From positions 1,302,001-1,366,000 of the forward strand of contig NZ_CP108494.1 in assembly GCF_041435435.1 (NCBI RefSeq): a stretch of 64,000 nt of DNA, given 5' to 3'. The translations under genes and the position numbers were made by a program. The DNA is from Streptomyces sp. NBC_01241 (lineage in GTDB: Bacteria; Actinomycetota; Actinomycetes; Streptomycetales; Streptomycetaceae). A model generated the notes under the pieces. It searched no databases and was not told the DNA's origin. It was given only the letters and a program-made list of their open reading frames with translations. Of this stretch, positions 34,435 through 43,228 are shown one piece after another. Position 1 is the stretch's first letter, and every line of letters starts with the position of its first letter.

Positions 34435-35040
34435 GTCGCTCAGCCTCGCAGACGCCTCTGACAATCACCCGCGCCCGGTCACACGTGCCCCATCACGCCC
34501 GACCGATCACACGTGACCTGTCACGCGTGACGCCCGGCCTCCCGCCGGTCCGGGCCAGTACCGGAACGGGGCGTTTCTCCACGACGACGCCGTCCGAAGA
34601 ATTCGGTGTGCGGAGTCCTTCTGCCGGCCGGAGGTCTTCCCTCCGGTGGTCTCCGGTGCAGCGCCGACCGGCCGGTGGTTCCGCTGCACCCATTGGGAGG
34701 AACGGTCTCTCGGCCACCCGGATGTACTTTCGGCGAATTACGCGCGCAATTCGCCGCTCCCGAGGCGGCCGGGCTGACGCGCCCGCTCATGCCGGGGCAC
34801 GGTCTTGCCGAAGACAATGTGGCCGTCGTGCTGCGTCGGCCGCCCGGTCATCCAGAAGGAGACGGCGGGCAATCCCGTGCCTGCTGGAGCGGGACTGCCT
34901 CAAGAAGTCCCTGGCGCGTTGAACACGGGGGTCCCGCTGCGCGTACCCCTGGTCGGGCACAGACGTGGTGAACACCGGGGTCGTAAACACAGAAGTCGCG
35001 AACGTCGACAGTCGCGCACATCGCAGAAGGGAATGCCGGA
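34435..35040. other. 600-bp gap before the Rieske gene, with dyad cluster
   Basis: No gene is supported. Near the left end are TCACACGTG (34479-34487), TCACACGTGA (34507-34516) and the perfect palindrome TCACGCGTGA (34521-34530), upstream of the YunG-like gene; they could be regulator sites. The right part, 34930-35030, is a run of short repeats around GTGAACAC, GTAAACAC and GTCGCGAACGTCG-like words just before the Rieske start. Frames crossing the gap show no family match. Confidence 0.4.
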
Positions 35041-35553
35041 ATGAGCGCATCGCAGGACCATGAGGTCCGTCCCGGACGTCGGGCCGTTGTCGCAGCGGTC
35101 GGGGCCGCCTCGGTGGCTGCCGTACTCACCGCGTGCGGAAACGAGAAGGACTCGGGGGGTTCGGGTGCGGTCCACCCGGCCGCCGGCGGAAGGGACGGCA
35201 GCGGCGAGGCGCTGGCGTCGTCCACTACCGACATCCCCGAAGGCGGCGGAAGGGACGGCAGCGGCGAGGTACTGGCGAAGACTACCGACATCCCCAAAGG
35301 CGGCGGAAAGATCTTCGCCGACCAGGGCGTCGTGGTGACGCAGCCCGAGGCCGGTGACTTCAAGGCGTTCTCGTCGAAGTGCACCCATCAGGGATGCACC
35401 GTGTCGAGCGTGTCGAACGGCACCATCAACTGCCCGTGTCACGGCAGCAAATTCAACCTGCGGACGGGCAGCGTGACGGCGGGGCCGGCGCCTCGGCCGC
35501 TGCCCGCCAAGGCCATCACGGTCGAGGGCGATTCGATCACCCTCACGTCCTAG
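35041..35553 (+). CDS. Exported Rieske [2Fe-2S] lipoprotein
   Basis: 170 aa. The N-terminus has twin arginines ([18 protein letters not shown]) and a lipobox LTAC with Cys32, so it is likely a Tat-exported lipoprotein. The Rieske fold occupies residues 75-170: box 1 CTHQGC (Cys114, His116, Cys119) and box 2 CPCHGS (Cys131, Cys133, His134); Cys114, His116, Cys131 and His134 would hold the cluster, and Cys119-Cys133 form the disulfide. The linker is a tandem repeat (see repeat entry). Stand-alone Rieske lipoproteins of this kind are common in Streptomyces; their electron partner is unknown. Its TAG stop overlaps the opposing gene's stop on CTAG. Confidence 0.92.
   Translation: MSASQDHEVRPGRRAVVAAVGAASVAAVLTACGNEKDSGGSGAVHPAAGGRDGSGEALASSTTDIPEGGGRDGSGEVLAKTTDIPKGGGKIFADQGVVVTQPEAGDFKAFSSKCTHQGCTVSSVSNGTINCPCHGSKFNLRTGSVTAGPAPRPLPAKAITVEGDSITLTS
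35185..35310 (+). repeat. In-frame tandem repeat in the Rieske protein linker
   Basis: Units of 60 and 57 bp, starting at 35185 and 35245 with a partial third at 35302, encode [20 protein letters not shown] and [19 protein letters not shown]. The near identity at DNA level points to a recent duplication. It lengthens a flexible linker between the membrane anchor and the Rieske domain. Confidence 0.85.
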
Positions 35554-36233
35554 TTGTACGGCCCCGTCCGGCCGCGATCCGCCGGACGGGGCACGGTCCG
35601 CCCTCTGCTCAGCCAGCAGCCGAGCACATCATCGGTGGTCGTGATGGTGGCGACGAGGGCGAGCGTGTTGCGGATCACCGCTTGGGTGTAGTCGGCCGGC
35701 ACCCCCGCGATGGCGTCGGACGGCACCACCGCCGTATAGCCGAGGTTCACCGCGTCGAACACGGCGTTGGGGACGGCGACATTGGCCGAGACACCAGTGA
35801 CGACGAGCGTCCGGCAGCCGAGGTTACGGAGCAACGCGTCCACCTCCGTACCGGCGATGGGCGAGAGGCCGTGCAGCCGACGCACGACGAGGTCCTCGTC
35901 CGCCACCTCGATGGGCGCGGCGATCCGTACCGCCGTGGTGCCCGAGTGCTGCTGTACGGGCAGTCGGCCGGCAGCCCGGAACAGGCGGGCATTGTTGTTG
36001 GCTCCCCGCCCGTCGGGGCGGCGCTCGGCCACGGCGTGCAGTACCTGGACCCCGGCCTCGTGGGCAGCCGCCACCAGCCGGGCGACTCGGTGGAGGGCCC
36101 CGGAGGACCTGGCCTCCTCAGCCAGCTCCGGCAGGGCACTGTCGGGGCCCACGACACCTTGCTGGCATTCGACCGTCAGAAGCACGGTGGTGGCCGGATC
36201 GAGCTGCTCGGCGAGCTGTTCCTTCGACGGCAC
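35550..36233 (-). CDS. Isochorismatase-like hydrolase family protein
   Basis: 227 aa. The fold signatures are present: [15 protein letters not shown] near the start, [20 protein letters not shown] in the middle, and [20 protein letters not shown] with the cis-peptide region. The Cys of nicotinamidase-like members is Ala here (SANVAV), and the first acidic residue is Glu in place of the common Asp. Loss of the Cys is also seen in true isochorismatases, so cysteine-nucleophile amide hydrolysis is unlikely. No siderophore genes are nearby. The C-terminal 25 residues are a charged tail overlapping a hairpin (35561-35592), and the stop overlaps that of the Rieske gene. Confidence 0.82.
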   Translation of the reverse strand: MPSKEQLAEQLDPATTVLLTVECQQGVVGPDSALPELAEEARSSGALHRVARLVAAAHEAGVQVLHAVAERRPDGRGANNNARLFRAAGRLPVQQHSGTTAVRIAAPIEVADEDLVVRRLHGLSPIAGTEVDALLRNLGCRTLVVTGVSANVAVPNAVFDAVNLGYTAVVPSDAIAGVPADYTQAVIRNTLALVATITTTDDVLGCWLSRGRTVPRPADRGRTGPYN

Positions 36234-36344
36234 GGCTGCCCCTTCGGTCGGCGGATCGGGCGCGCGAGGCTAACCGCCATTGCGCGACGAGGGAAGAGGC
36301 TCCATGCTTTCTGACACATAGTCAGCTATTGGGGAGGGGCACCC

Positions 36345-36821
36345 ATGGCCACCATTCAGCGACGGGGCCGTCGGATCATGATGACGGACGCGGCACGCGA
36401 CACCTATCTCGCCGAGCAGCGGACCTGCCGGGTCGCCACCGTGTCCGCCGACGGCCGCCCCCACATCGGCGCCCTCTGGTTCACCTGGGACGGCACCTCT
36501 CTCTGGCTGTACTCGATCACCCGCAGTCTGCGCTGGTCCCAGCTGCGCGACGACCCGAGGATCGCGGTGGTCGTGGACGACGGGGTGGAGTACGCGGATC
36601 TGCGCGGCATCGAACTCTCCGGCGAGGCCGTCCCGGTCGGTGAGGCACCCCGTACCGGCGAGCCCTGCTCCGAACTCGACGTTCCGGAGCGGCTGTTCGC
36701 GGCGAAGTACTTCGGGATGGACGCCATGCCGCACGACGGGCGGCACGCCTGGCTGCGGCTCACCCCGGAGGCCATTACCTCCTGGGACTTCCGGAAGCTC
36801 GCAGGCTTGCCCTCGACGTGA
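36345..36821 (+). CDS. PNPOx-like flavin/F420-binding split-barrel protein
   Basis: 158 aa. The split beta-barrel pattern is clear: EQRTCRVATVSADGRPHIGA (first strands), LWFTWDGTSLWLYSITRS, then QLRDDPRIAVVVDDG and LSGEAVPVG. These are the pyridoxamine-5'-phosphate-oxidase-like proteins, which in actinobacteria often bind F420 or FMN and reduce quinones, biliverdin or xenobiotics. ATG at 36345 with GGGGAGGGGC upstream. It is divergent from the isochorismatase-like gene with a 110-bp gap that is relatively AT-rich (CATAGTCAGCTATTGG) and should hold both promoters. Confidence 0.85.
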   Translation: MATIQRRGRRIMMTDAARDTYLAEQRTCRVATVSADGRPHIGALWFTWDGTSLWLYSITRSLRWSQLRDDPRIAVVVDDGVEYADLRGIELSGEAVPVGEAPRTGEPCSELDVPERLFAAKYFGMDAMPHDGRHAWLRLTPEAITSWDFRKLAGLPST

Positions 36822-36926
36822 GCAACCCCCGCAGAAGAACCTGACCCCAGCCTCGGCAGGCGAATGTGAGCGGCCTCGACGGGAGAAACATGAGCGACGC
36901 CGACCGGACAAACCCTGCACCCCGGC

Positions 36927-37841
36927 CTACACCGTCGGGGCGTCCATCTCCCGGCCCGCCGTCCGCAGCGCCGTCACGGCCGCCCTGATCGACGGACGGC
37001 GGTCCGCGTCGGTGCGCCACACGGCGTGGACATGTCGTCGCATCTTCTGCCGTACGGGCACGAGCCGCACTCCGTCGGGCACCGGCCCACGGCCCAGCCG
37101 AGGCGCCACACAGACACCCACCCCAGCAGCGATCAGGGCGAGTTGGGTGTGATGCTCGCCCGCCAGATGCGCGATGCGTGGTTCGATACCCTTCGATCGC
37201 AGGGTGAACATCAGCCAGTCGTAGCAGAACTCGCCCTCGGGCCAGGACACCCAGTCGTCGTCGGCGAACTCCTCCAGATCCACCTCAGCCCGGTCCGCGA
37301 GAGGATGACCGGCCGGCATCGCGACGTCCGGTGCATCGTCCAGGAGTTCGGCCTTGGCCAGACCACCGGGCACCGGCAGCCGTTTATTGCTCCAGTCCAG
37401 CACGACCGCCAGGTCGATATCGCCTCTGATGACCGCACGGATTCCGTCCTCGGGCTCCAATTCCCTTGTCCGTACACGCAGTTCGGGATGGTCGGCGCGC
37501 AGCGCCTGGAGCACAGCGGGGAAGAGACCGCGCGCTGCGGTCGGAAAGGCGGAGAGTCGTATCTCGCCCACCACCTCCCCGCGCTGCGCCTCGATGTCGG
37601 ACTGGGCCAGCTCGACCTGGGACAGGATCCGGGCCGCGTGGTCGGCGAGCAGCTGACCGGCGTCGGTGAGCCGGACCCCGCGACCGTTCTTGGCGAGGAG
37701 CTGCTGGCCCACCTCCCGCTCCAGCTTCGACATCTGCTGGGAGACCGCCGACGTGGTGACATGCAGCCCCTCGGCGGCACCGCTGACCGAACCGTGTCGG
37801 GCGAGTGCGTCCAGGGTGCGCAGGCGCTCCAGATTCAACAT
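36927..37841 (-). CDS. LysR family transcriptional regulator
   Basis: 304 aa from the ATG at 37841 (MLNLERLRTL); the open frame extends 10 codons further. The winged helix is LDALARHGSVSGAAEGLHVT then SAVSQQMSKLEREVGQQLL, followed by a co-inducer domain with EIRLSAFPTAARGLFPAVLQ. It diverges from an EamA-type transporter gene with 74 bp between starts, the classical arrangement for a LysR regulator and its target. The ligand is probably the transported or a related metabolite, but is not identifiable. The intergenic DNA is AT-rich (AAATCTCACTTGTCC) and should hold the operator. Confidence 0.92.
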   Translation of the reverse strand: MLNLERLRTLDALARHGSVSGAAEGLHVTTSAVSQQMSKLEREVGQQLLAKNGRGVRLTDAGQLLADHAARILSQVELAQSDIEAQRGEVVGEIRLSAFPTAARGLFPAVLQALRADHPELRVRTRELEPEDGIRAVIRGDIDLAVVLDWSNKRLPVPGGLAKAELLDDAPDVAMPAGHPLADRAEVDLEEFADDDWVSWPEGEFCYDWLMFTLRSKGIEPRIAHLAGEHHTQLALIAAGVGVCVAPRLGRGPVPDGVRLVPVRQKMRRHVHAVWRTDADRRPSIRAAVTALRTAGREMDAPTV

Positions 37842-37915
37842 GTAAGCAATGCTACGCGGATTTCCACACAAAATCTCACTTGTCCTACTCGATTGTTTTC
37901 GTCATCGTTGACCGC

Positions 37916-38965
37916 ATGAGCGCGCCGGTCACACCCAGAACCCCTCCTCCTGCCAGATCCTCCGCCCCGTCCCGGCCGACCGGGACGGCCACCCCCGCCA
38001 CCACCCCGGCACCCACCACCCCGGCGCTCCTCGCGACGTCCGCTTCGGCCCCGGCCGCGCGGCCCCGGCTGGACTGGCGGATCCGCTTCGGAGCGCTCTC
38101 CCTCATATGGGGCTTCAGCTTCCTTCTGATCAAGGTCGGAACCGAGGGCTACGCCCCGTTCCAGGTCACTCTCGGCCGCCTCCTGGCGGGCACGGCCGTG
38201 CTGGCCGTCGCGATGGCGGTACGCAGGGAGCGGCCGCCGCGCGGTGCCCGCACGTGGGGGCACCTGGCCGTCGCCGCGTTCTTCCTGAACGCGCTGCCGT
38301 TCTCGCTCTTCGCCTATGCCGAGCTGACCATCCCGTCGACCCTGGCCGGAATCTGCAACGCGACCTCGCCCCTGTGGGGCATGGCACTGTCGCTCGTCGC
38401 GCTCTCGGAGGACCGGCCCACCCGTCGCCGCGTCGCCGGACTCGGGCTCGGTTTCCTGGGTGTACTGACCGTGCTGGGCGCCTGGCAGGGCTTCTCCGGA
38501 CTGGACTTCAGCGGCACGGCCATGGCGCTGCTCGCCTCCCTCAGCTACCCGATCGGCTGGATCTACGTCCGCAGAACGCTGGCGGGCAGCGGTTCCTCCA
38601 CGCTCTCCCTGACCGGCAGCCAGCTCTTGCTCGGTACGGTGCAGATCGCTCTGGTGACCCCGCTGTTCACCTCGGTCCCCGACGGATTCCCCCTGCTCCC
38701 GACCCTGGCCGTGGTCGCGCTGGGTGCGCTCGGTACGGGCCTTGCGGTGCTGATCCAGTACGGCCTGGTGGAGGAGGTCGGACCCACGACCGCGCAGATG
38801 GTCACCTACTTCATCCCGGTCATCGCCACCGCTGCCGGAGTCCTCGTGCTCGGCGAACAGCTGAGCTGGAACACTCCGGTCGGCGCCCTCGTGGTCCTGG
38901 CGGGCGCCGCCCTGACCCAGAGCAGGGCGCGCGGCGGAAGGACCGGGACCGGGACTCAGCCGTAG
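37916..38965 (+). CDS. EamA/DMT family membrane transporter
   Basis: 349 aa from the ATG at 37916. A 55-residue Pro/Thr/Ala-rich cytoplasmic lead precedes ten predicted helices in two EamA repeats: LSLIWGFSFLLIKVGTEGYA opens the first and MALLASLSYPIGWIYVRRTL the second, with VTYFIPVIATAAGVLVLGEQ as the conserved last pair. DMT proteins export amino acids and other metabolites or drugs. Divergent LysR gene upstream. The 3' end overlaps the convergent MocR gene by 10 bp. Confidence 0.92.
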   Translation: MSAPVTPRTPPPARSSAPSRPTGTATPATTPAPTTPALLATSASAPAARPRLDWRIRFGALSLIWGFSFLLIKVGTEGYAPFQVTLGRLLAGTAVLAVAMAVRRERPPRGARTWGHLAVAAFFLNALPFSLFAYAELTIPSTLAGICNATSPLWGMALSLVALSEDRPTRRRVAGLGLGFLGVLTVLGAWQGFSGLDFSGTAMALLASLSYPIGWIYVRRTLAGSGSSTLSLTGSQLLLGTVQIALVTPLFTSVPDGFPLLPTLAVVALGALGTGLAVLIQYGLVEEVGPTTAQMVTYFIPVIATAAGVLVLGEQLSWNTPVGALVVLAGAALTQSRARGGRTGTGTQP

Positions 38966-40293
38966 TTCAGCGGTTGCGCCGGTCGGGCCGCCGCCGCCAC
39001 CGCATCGGCCAGCGGCTCGATGTCGCCCTCGGTGAGCGGTGAGACGGTGAGCCGGACACCCTGGGGCGCGGCCATCCGGAACCGCGCTCCGGGGGCCACC
39101 GCCCAGCCCGCGTGCAGCAGCCGTGCCACGGCCCCGGTCTCGTCGCTCACCGGTACCCACACGTTCATGCCGCTGCGGCCGTGCGCCTCCACGCCCCGTT
39201 CCTTCAGTGCCCGCACGAGTACGTCCCGGCGCTTCGCGTACGCCCGCGCCACCTCGGCCGGGTCGACCGCGCCCGAGGCCCACAGATGCACCACGGCCCG
39301 TTGCAGCAGTCTGCTGACCCAGCCGGGGCCGAGCCGCTGCCGGCCCGACACCCGGTCGACGGTGACCGGGTCGCCGGTCAGTGTGGCAACGCGCAGATCC
39401 GGCCCGTACGCCTTGGCCACGGACCGCACGAACGCCCACCGGTCCGTGGCGCCCGCCAGCGGGTACAGCGGGAGATCGACGATGCCGTGCCCGTGGTCGT
39501 CCTCGATCAGGAGCACTTCGCGGTGTCCGGCCAGGACGCCCCGTAGCTCGAAGGCGCGCCCGCCACTGATCGCGGCCCCGGTCGGATTCTGCGCCCGGTC
39601 GGTGACGACGAGCGCTCGGGCCCCGGCGTTCAGCACGCGCTCCACGTCATCGGGCAGTGGTCCGTCGTCGTCGAGTGCGACGGGCACGGGGCGCAGTCCC
39701 AGCGCCGGCACGAGATCGAGCATGCTGCCCCATCCCGGGTCCTCGACGGCCACCGCGTCACCGGGTTTCAGGTGCGCGACCAGTACCCGCTCGATCGCGT
39801 CCAACGATCCGGAGGTCGCGAGCACGGGCCCGCCCGGCACCCGGTCGGCATCCAGTGCGGCGCGCGCGAGTGCGGCGAACTCCGGGTCCACCGGCGGCTG
39901 TCCGTACAGACCGGGGTGTCGCGCATACTCGCCCGTGGCCGCCGCGAACGCCTCCCCCAGCGCGGGCAGCAGCGCCGGATCGGGGTTCCCCTCCCCCAGG
40001 TCCCGCACCCCGGGCGGCGCCTCGACCCGGAGCGAACCGCGCGCCGTACTCGCGGGGCGTGGCCGCACCCTGCTGCCCCGGCGCCCGGCCGTCTCGATCA
40101 CTCCACGCTCGCGCAGCGTGCGGTAGGCGGCCGCCACCGTATTGGGATTCACCCCCAGCAGCTCCGCCAACTCCCGCATCGGCGGCAGCACTTGCCCCGG
40201 CGCGAGGTCACCCGAGCCGACCCCGCGCTCCACACTGGCGGCAATTTCCGATGCGCGCCGCCCGACGATCCGATACTCTCCTAGCACAAACAT
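38956..40293 (-). CDS. MocR-type regulator (GntR helix-turn-helix fused to aminotransferase fold)
   Basis: 445 aa. The N-terminal 75 residues are a GntR winged helix (LPPMRELAELLGVNPNTVAA, then YRTLRERGVIETAGRRGSRV). The rest is a class I aminotransferase-like domain: ATSGSLDAIERVLVAHLKPG and VEDPGWGSM are PLP-pocket segments, and SVAKAYGPDLRVATLTGDP carries the Lys expected to form the Schiff base. MocR proteins sense PLP or amino-acid adducts and control vitamin B6, GABA or transport genes. It is divergent from a PNPOx-fold gene, only 17 bp between starts, with a 12-bp palindrome between them, consistent with control of that gene. Confidence 0.93.
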   Translation of the reverse strand: MFVLGEYRIVGRRASEIAASVERGVGSGDLAPGQVLPPMRELAELLGVNPNTVAAAYRTLRERGVIETAGRRGSRVRPRPASTARGSLRVEAPPGVRDLGEGNPDPALLPALGEAFAAATGEYARHPGLYGQPPVDPEFAALARAALDADRVPGGPVLATSGSLDAIERVLVAHLKPGDAVAVEDPGWGSMLDLVPALGLRPVPVALDDDGPLPDDVERVLNAGARALVVTDRAQNPTGAAISGGRAFELRGVLAGHREVLLIEDDHGHGIVDLPLYPLAGATDRWAFVRSVAKAYGPDLRVATLTGDPVTVDRVSGRQRLGPGWVSRLLQRAVVHLWASGAVDPAEVARAYAKRRDVLVRALKERGVEAHGRSGMNVWVPVSDETGAVARLLHAGWAVAPGARFRMAAPQGVRLTVSPLTEGDIEPLADAVAAAARPAQPLNYG

Positions 40294-40298
40294 GATTA

Positions 40299-40310
40299 TG
40301 CACTAGTGCA
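40299..40310. promoter_or_regulatory. Perfect palindrome between divergent MocR and PNPOx-like genes
   Basis: TGCACTAGTGCA ends directly at the ATG of the plus-strand gene and starts 6 bp from the MocR ATG. A related half-site, CTAGCAC, lies at 40281-40287 inside the MocR start region. Occupation of this site would block initiation of both genes. Binding by MocR is inferred from position. Confidence 0.65.
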
Positions 40311-41018
40311 ATGGAGTACGCAATGTCGGACACCGCATCGCCGCAGAGCACGGGACCGGACACCGCGGCCGGGTACCGGCCGACCGAGCGCACCGTCCCG
40401 ACCCGTTCCCGCGATCGCGCGGCCTACGACCGGGAACTGGTCCACTCGATACTCGACGAGGCGTACGTCTGCCACCTCGGCTTCGTCCGTGACGGCGCAC
40501 CGGTCGTCCTGCCGACGCTTTTCGGCCGGGTGGGCGAGCGGCTCTACGTACACGGTTCGACCGGCTCCCGGCCGCTGCGGGAGACCGGCCGGACCGACCC
40601 CGGCCTGCCCGTCTGTCTGACGGTGACGCATGTCGACGGGCTGGTGCTGGCCCGCTCCGCCTTCCATCACTCGATCAACTACCGCTCCGTGGTGGTCCAT
40701 GGCATCGCGCGCACGGTGACCGACTCTCAGGAGCGGCGGACCGCCCTCGACGCGATCGTCGACCACGTGGTGCCGGGCCGGTCCGCGGACTCGCGGCCCG
40801 CCGACGAGAAGGAGCTGGCGGCGACGGCGGTGATCCGGCTGGACCTCCAGGAGGTCTCCGCCAAGATCCGCACCGGCGGCCCCAACGACGAAGCCCGCGA
40901 CCTCACACTGCCCCACTGGGCGGGCGTCGTCCCGCTCGCCCACGGCTATGCGGCTCCGCTCCCCTCGGACGACCTCGATCCCGCGATCGGGGTGCCGGGC
41001 TACATCACCGCGCTCTGA
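40311..41018 (+). CDS. Pyridoxamine 5'-phosphate oxidase family flavoprotein (NimA-like)
   Basis: 235 aa from the ATG at 40311; a second ATG at 40323 is equally possible. YDRELVHSILDEAYVCHLGF then VRDGAPVVLPTLFGRVGERL and LYVHGSTGSRP are typical of the split-barrel flavin-binding group related to nitroimidazole resistance protein NimA. VDGLVLARSAFHHSINYRSV followed by VVHGIARTV is the second half of the barrel. The start sits immediately after the palindrome and has no clear ribosome site, so a leaderless or very short-leader transcript is likely. Its likely regulator is the divergent MocR. Substrate unknown. Confidence 0.88.
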   Translation: MEYAMSDTASPQSTGPDTAAGYRPTERTVPTRSRDRAAYDRELVHSILDEAYVCHLGFVRDGAPVVLPTLFGRVGERLYVHGSTGSRPLRETGRTDPGLPVCLTVTHVDGLVLARSAFHHSINYRSVVVHGIARTVTDSQERRTALDAIVDHVVPGRSADSRPADEKELAATAVIRLDLQEVSAKIRTGGPNDEARDLTLPHWAGVVPLAHGYAAPLPSDDLDPAIGVPGYITAL

Positions 41019-41027
41019 ACCGCCCCT

Positions 41028-41069
41028 GGGCGGACGGACCCGCCACCGTGGCCATGGGCCCGTCCGCCC
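41028..41069. terminator. Bidirectional hairpin between convergent genes
   Basis: GGGCGGACGG (41028-41037) pairs with CCGTCCGCCC (41060-41069); the 22-base interior can pair partly (GGCCATGGGCC). It sits between the PNPOx-like gene and the EamA gene. Confidence 0.6.
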
Positions 41070-41075
41070 CAGCGG

Positions 41076-42032
41076 TCAGGCCGGTACGGCCGCCCGGCGG
41101 CGGGCGTGCGCGGCACTGCGCGCTTCGGCGAACGCCAGCCCCGTGACGGCCACGAGGAGCAGCAGCGTCCCGACGACGGTCGCGGCGGTGAGCTGCTCAC
41201 GGAGCACCAGGACAGCAATAGCCGCCGCACTGACCGGTTCGAGCAGCATGATCACGGACACTGTCGCCGCACGCACCACCGCGGCGCCCGCGAAGTAGAG
41301 CGCGTAAGCGAGCGCGGTCGGTACCGCCGCCACGTACACCAGCAGCGTCACCACGTGCGCGGGCTGAGCGGTATGCGGTACGAGCCCTTCGGCCGCGGCC
41401 ATCGGCAGCAGTCCGACGGCTCCGATCCCGAAGGCCCAGGCGCTGGTGGCAAGCGAGTCGGTGGTGCCGCCGTCGCGGCCGAGCCACCGGGTCAGCAGGG
41501 TGATCGTCGCGTAGCCGGCCGCCGCGAGCAGGGCCAGGGCGACTCCGGCGGGCCGTACCGTGGCCCCATCGCCCCCGAGCACCAGCACCGCGAGCCCGGC
41601 CAGCGCGCCCACCACGGCGGTCAGTCCGCCGCGCCCCAGCCGTTCTCCCATGGTCAGTCGCGCGCCGACCGCGATGAGCACGGGACCCGCCCCTAGGGTG
41701 ACGACGGTCCCGACCGCGAGGCCGGTCGCCTCGACGGCCGCGAAGTACGCGCTCTGGAAGACGGTGAGACCCACGCCGGTGCCGAGGACACGCAGCAGCC
41801 GACGGCTGCGCGGCTCGGCGGGGGCTGCTGCCCGCCGGGGCCGTAGCGCCAGCACGGCGAGCAGCAGCAAGAGGCCGCCCGCGCAGCGCCAGAACGACAG
41901 GGCGAGCGGGCCCAGATCGCTGGCCTCGAAGATCAGTGAGGCGGCGGCCCCGGCAGTACCCCAGGCAACACCGGCGACGATCAGATAGAAGAGGCTCCGC
42001 CCGATGGGCAGGCCGGAAGCAGGATTCGACAC
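41076..42032 (-). CDS. EamA/DMT family membrane transporter
   Basis: 318 aa, ten predicted helices in two EamA repeats. [20 protein letters not shown] is the first helix, [20 protein letters not shown] the conserved fourth-helix region, and [20 protein letters not shown] then [20 protein letters not shown] the last pair with the usual LEPV...E motif. It sits beside another EamA gene on the same strand (161 bp between them) but is only distantly similar to it. Efflux of a metabolite is the family role; the substrate cannot be assigned. Confidence 0.9.
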   Translation of the reverse strand: MSNPASGLPIGRSLFYLIVAGVAWGTAGAAASLIFEASDLGPLALSFWRCAGGLLLLLAVLALRPRRAAAPAEPRSRRLLRVLGTGVGLTVFQSAYFAAVEATGLAVGTVVTLGAGPVLIAVGARLTMGERLGRGGLTAVVGALAGLAVLVLGGDGATVRPAGVALALLAAAGYATITLLTRWLGRDGGTTDSLATSAWAFGIGAVGLLPMAAAEGLVPHTAQPAHVVTLLVYVAAVPTALAYALYFAGAAVVRAATVSVIMLLEPVSAAAIAVLVLREQLTAATVVGTLLLLVAVTGLAFAEARSAAHARRRAAVPA

Positions 42033-42193
42033 GTGGCTTCTCCGGATGAAGACGGGACAGTGGTCTCTCGGCTCCGCACACGGGCCGCGACGGACCGCCC
42101 GGGGACTCCCCGAGCCCGGTCTTCGTCAGGAGTGGCCGCCGCCCGTGTCAGGCGGCGGGCGGCGAAAGCACGGTCGAATACATGCGCGTCACA

Positions 42194-43228
42194 TTACGTC
42201 GCGGCCCGGCCCGTGGACAACTCCCCCTCGGCCGCGGCGCGACCCTCGTCCGCTCCGGCGATCTGTCCGCCGCCCGGCCCTGACGCGACGGGGCCGGAGG
42301 GCGTCCGCGTCGTCGCCGACTGGGCGATGAAGGCGCCGATCAGCACTATGGAACCGCCGATGAGCTGCGGCGCCGACAGGTGCTCACCGAGCATCACCCA
42401 GGCGAGCACGGTCGCGATGACCGCCTCCAGACAGGCGACGACACCCGCCACCGCGGGCGAGAGCAGCCGTACCGAGATCACGCCGGTGACGTAGGCGAGG
42501 ACCGTCGCCAACAGCACGATCCACAGGAGCAGAAGCCATGCAGGTACGTCCGTGCCGTCCATGCCCGCGTTGCCGCCCAGAATCGACCAGTCCATGTTCC
42601 ACGGCCGCGCGACCACGGTGAGAACGACCGTGCCGATCAGCAGCCCGTACGCGATGACACCGACCGGATGCGGCGGTTCCGCGCCTTTCGCCTTATCCGT
42701 GCTCCCCTGGTCCGACAGGACGAAGTAACCGACCTGACAGCAGGCGGCACCGAGCGCGAGGATCAGCCCGACCATGTCGAAGCTCAGCCCCGACCAGGCC
42801 TCGACCACGCACGCGAGCCCCCCGACGGCGAGCACCACACCGACCGCCGCGCTCCGGGTGACTGGCCGGCGCTGGACGAAGCGGACCCAGCCGAGGACGA
42901 GCGCGGGCGACAGATACTCCACGAGGAGCGCGACACCGACGGGGATACGGGAGATCGCGGCGAAATAGAAGGCCTGCACACCCGCGACGGCGAGCAGCCC
43001 GAACCCGAGCAGCAGGACCGGCCTGCTGCGTACGAGATCCCGGTACCGCCAGGCGACGGGCAGCATGACGAGGGCGGCGCCCGCCACCCGTAGCCACACC
43101 ACATGGAGCGGATCGAGGCCTGCCTCGATGAGCGGCTTGGCCGCCACCCCTGAACCACCGAATGCGAACGCCGAAACCAGGGCAAGTCCCAGGCTGGCGC
43201 TTCTCCCCTGAGACGCGTGCATCGGCAC
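42194..43228 (-). CDS. EamA/DMT family membrane transporter
   Basis: 344 aa, with ten helices and a 35-residue Gly/Ala-rich hydrophilic C-terminal tail. LGLALVSAFAFGGSGVAAKP is the first helix, AFYFAAISRIPVGVALLVEY the EamA core, and AGVVACLEAVIATVLAWVML the C-terminal LEAV...E motif. The sequence resembles RhtA-like threonine/homoserine exporters in its AISRIPVGVALLVEYLSP segment, but that assignment is tentative. A second start two residues in (MHASQG) is possible. The gap 42033-42193 to the next gene shows no gene. Confidence 0.9.
   Translation of the reverse strand: MPMHASQGRSASLGLALVSAFAFGGSGVAAKPLIEAGLDPLHVVWLRVAGAALVMLPVAWRYRDLVRSRPVLLLGFGLLAVAGVQAFYFAAISRIPVGVALLVEYLSPALVLGWVRFVQRRPVTRSAAVGVVLAVGGLACVVEAWSGLSFDMVGLILALGAACCQVGYFVLSDQGSTDKAKGAEPPHPVGVIAYGLLIGTVVLTVVARPWNMDWSILGGNAGMDGTDVPAWLLLLWIVLLATVLAYVTGVISVRLLSPAVAGVVACLEAVIATVLAWVMLGEHLSAPQLIGGSIVLIGAFIAQSATTRTPSGPVASGPGGGQIAGADEGRAAAEGELSTGRAAT

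Noticed and set aside
34606..34971. 121-aa plus frame in the 34-35 kb gap
   Set aside because: Low-complexity translation without ribosome site or family resemblance.
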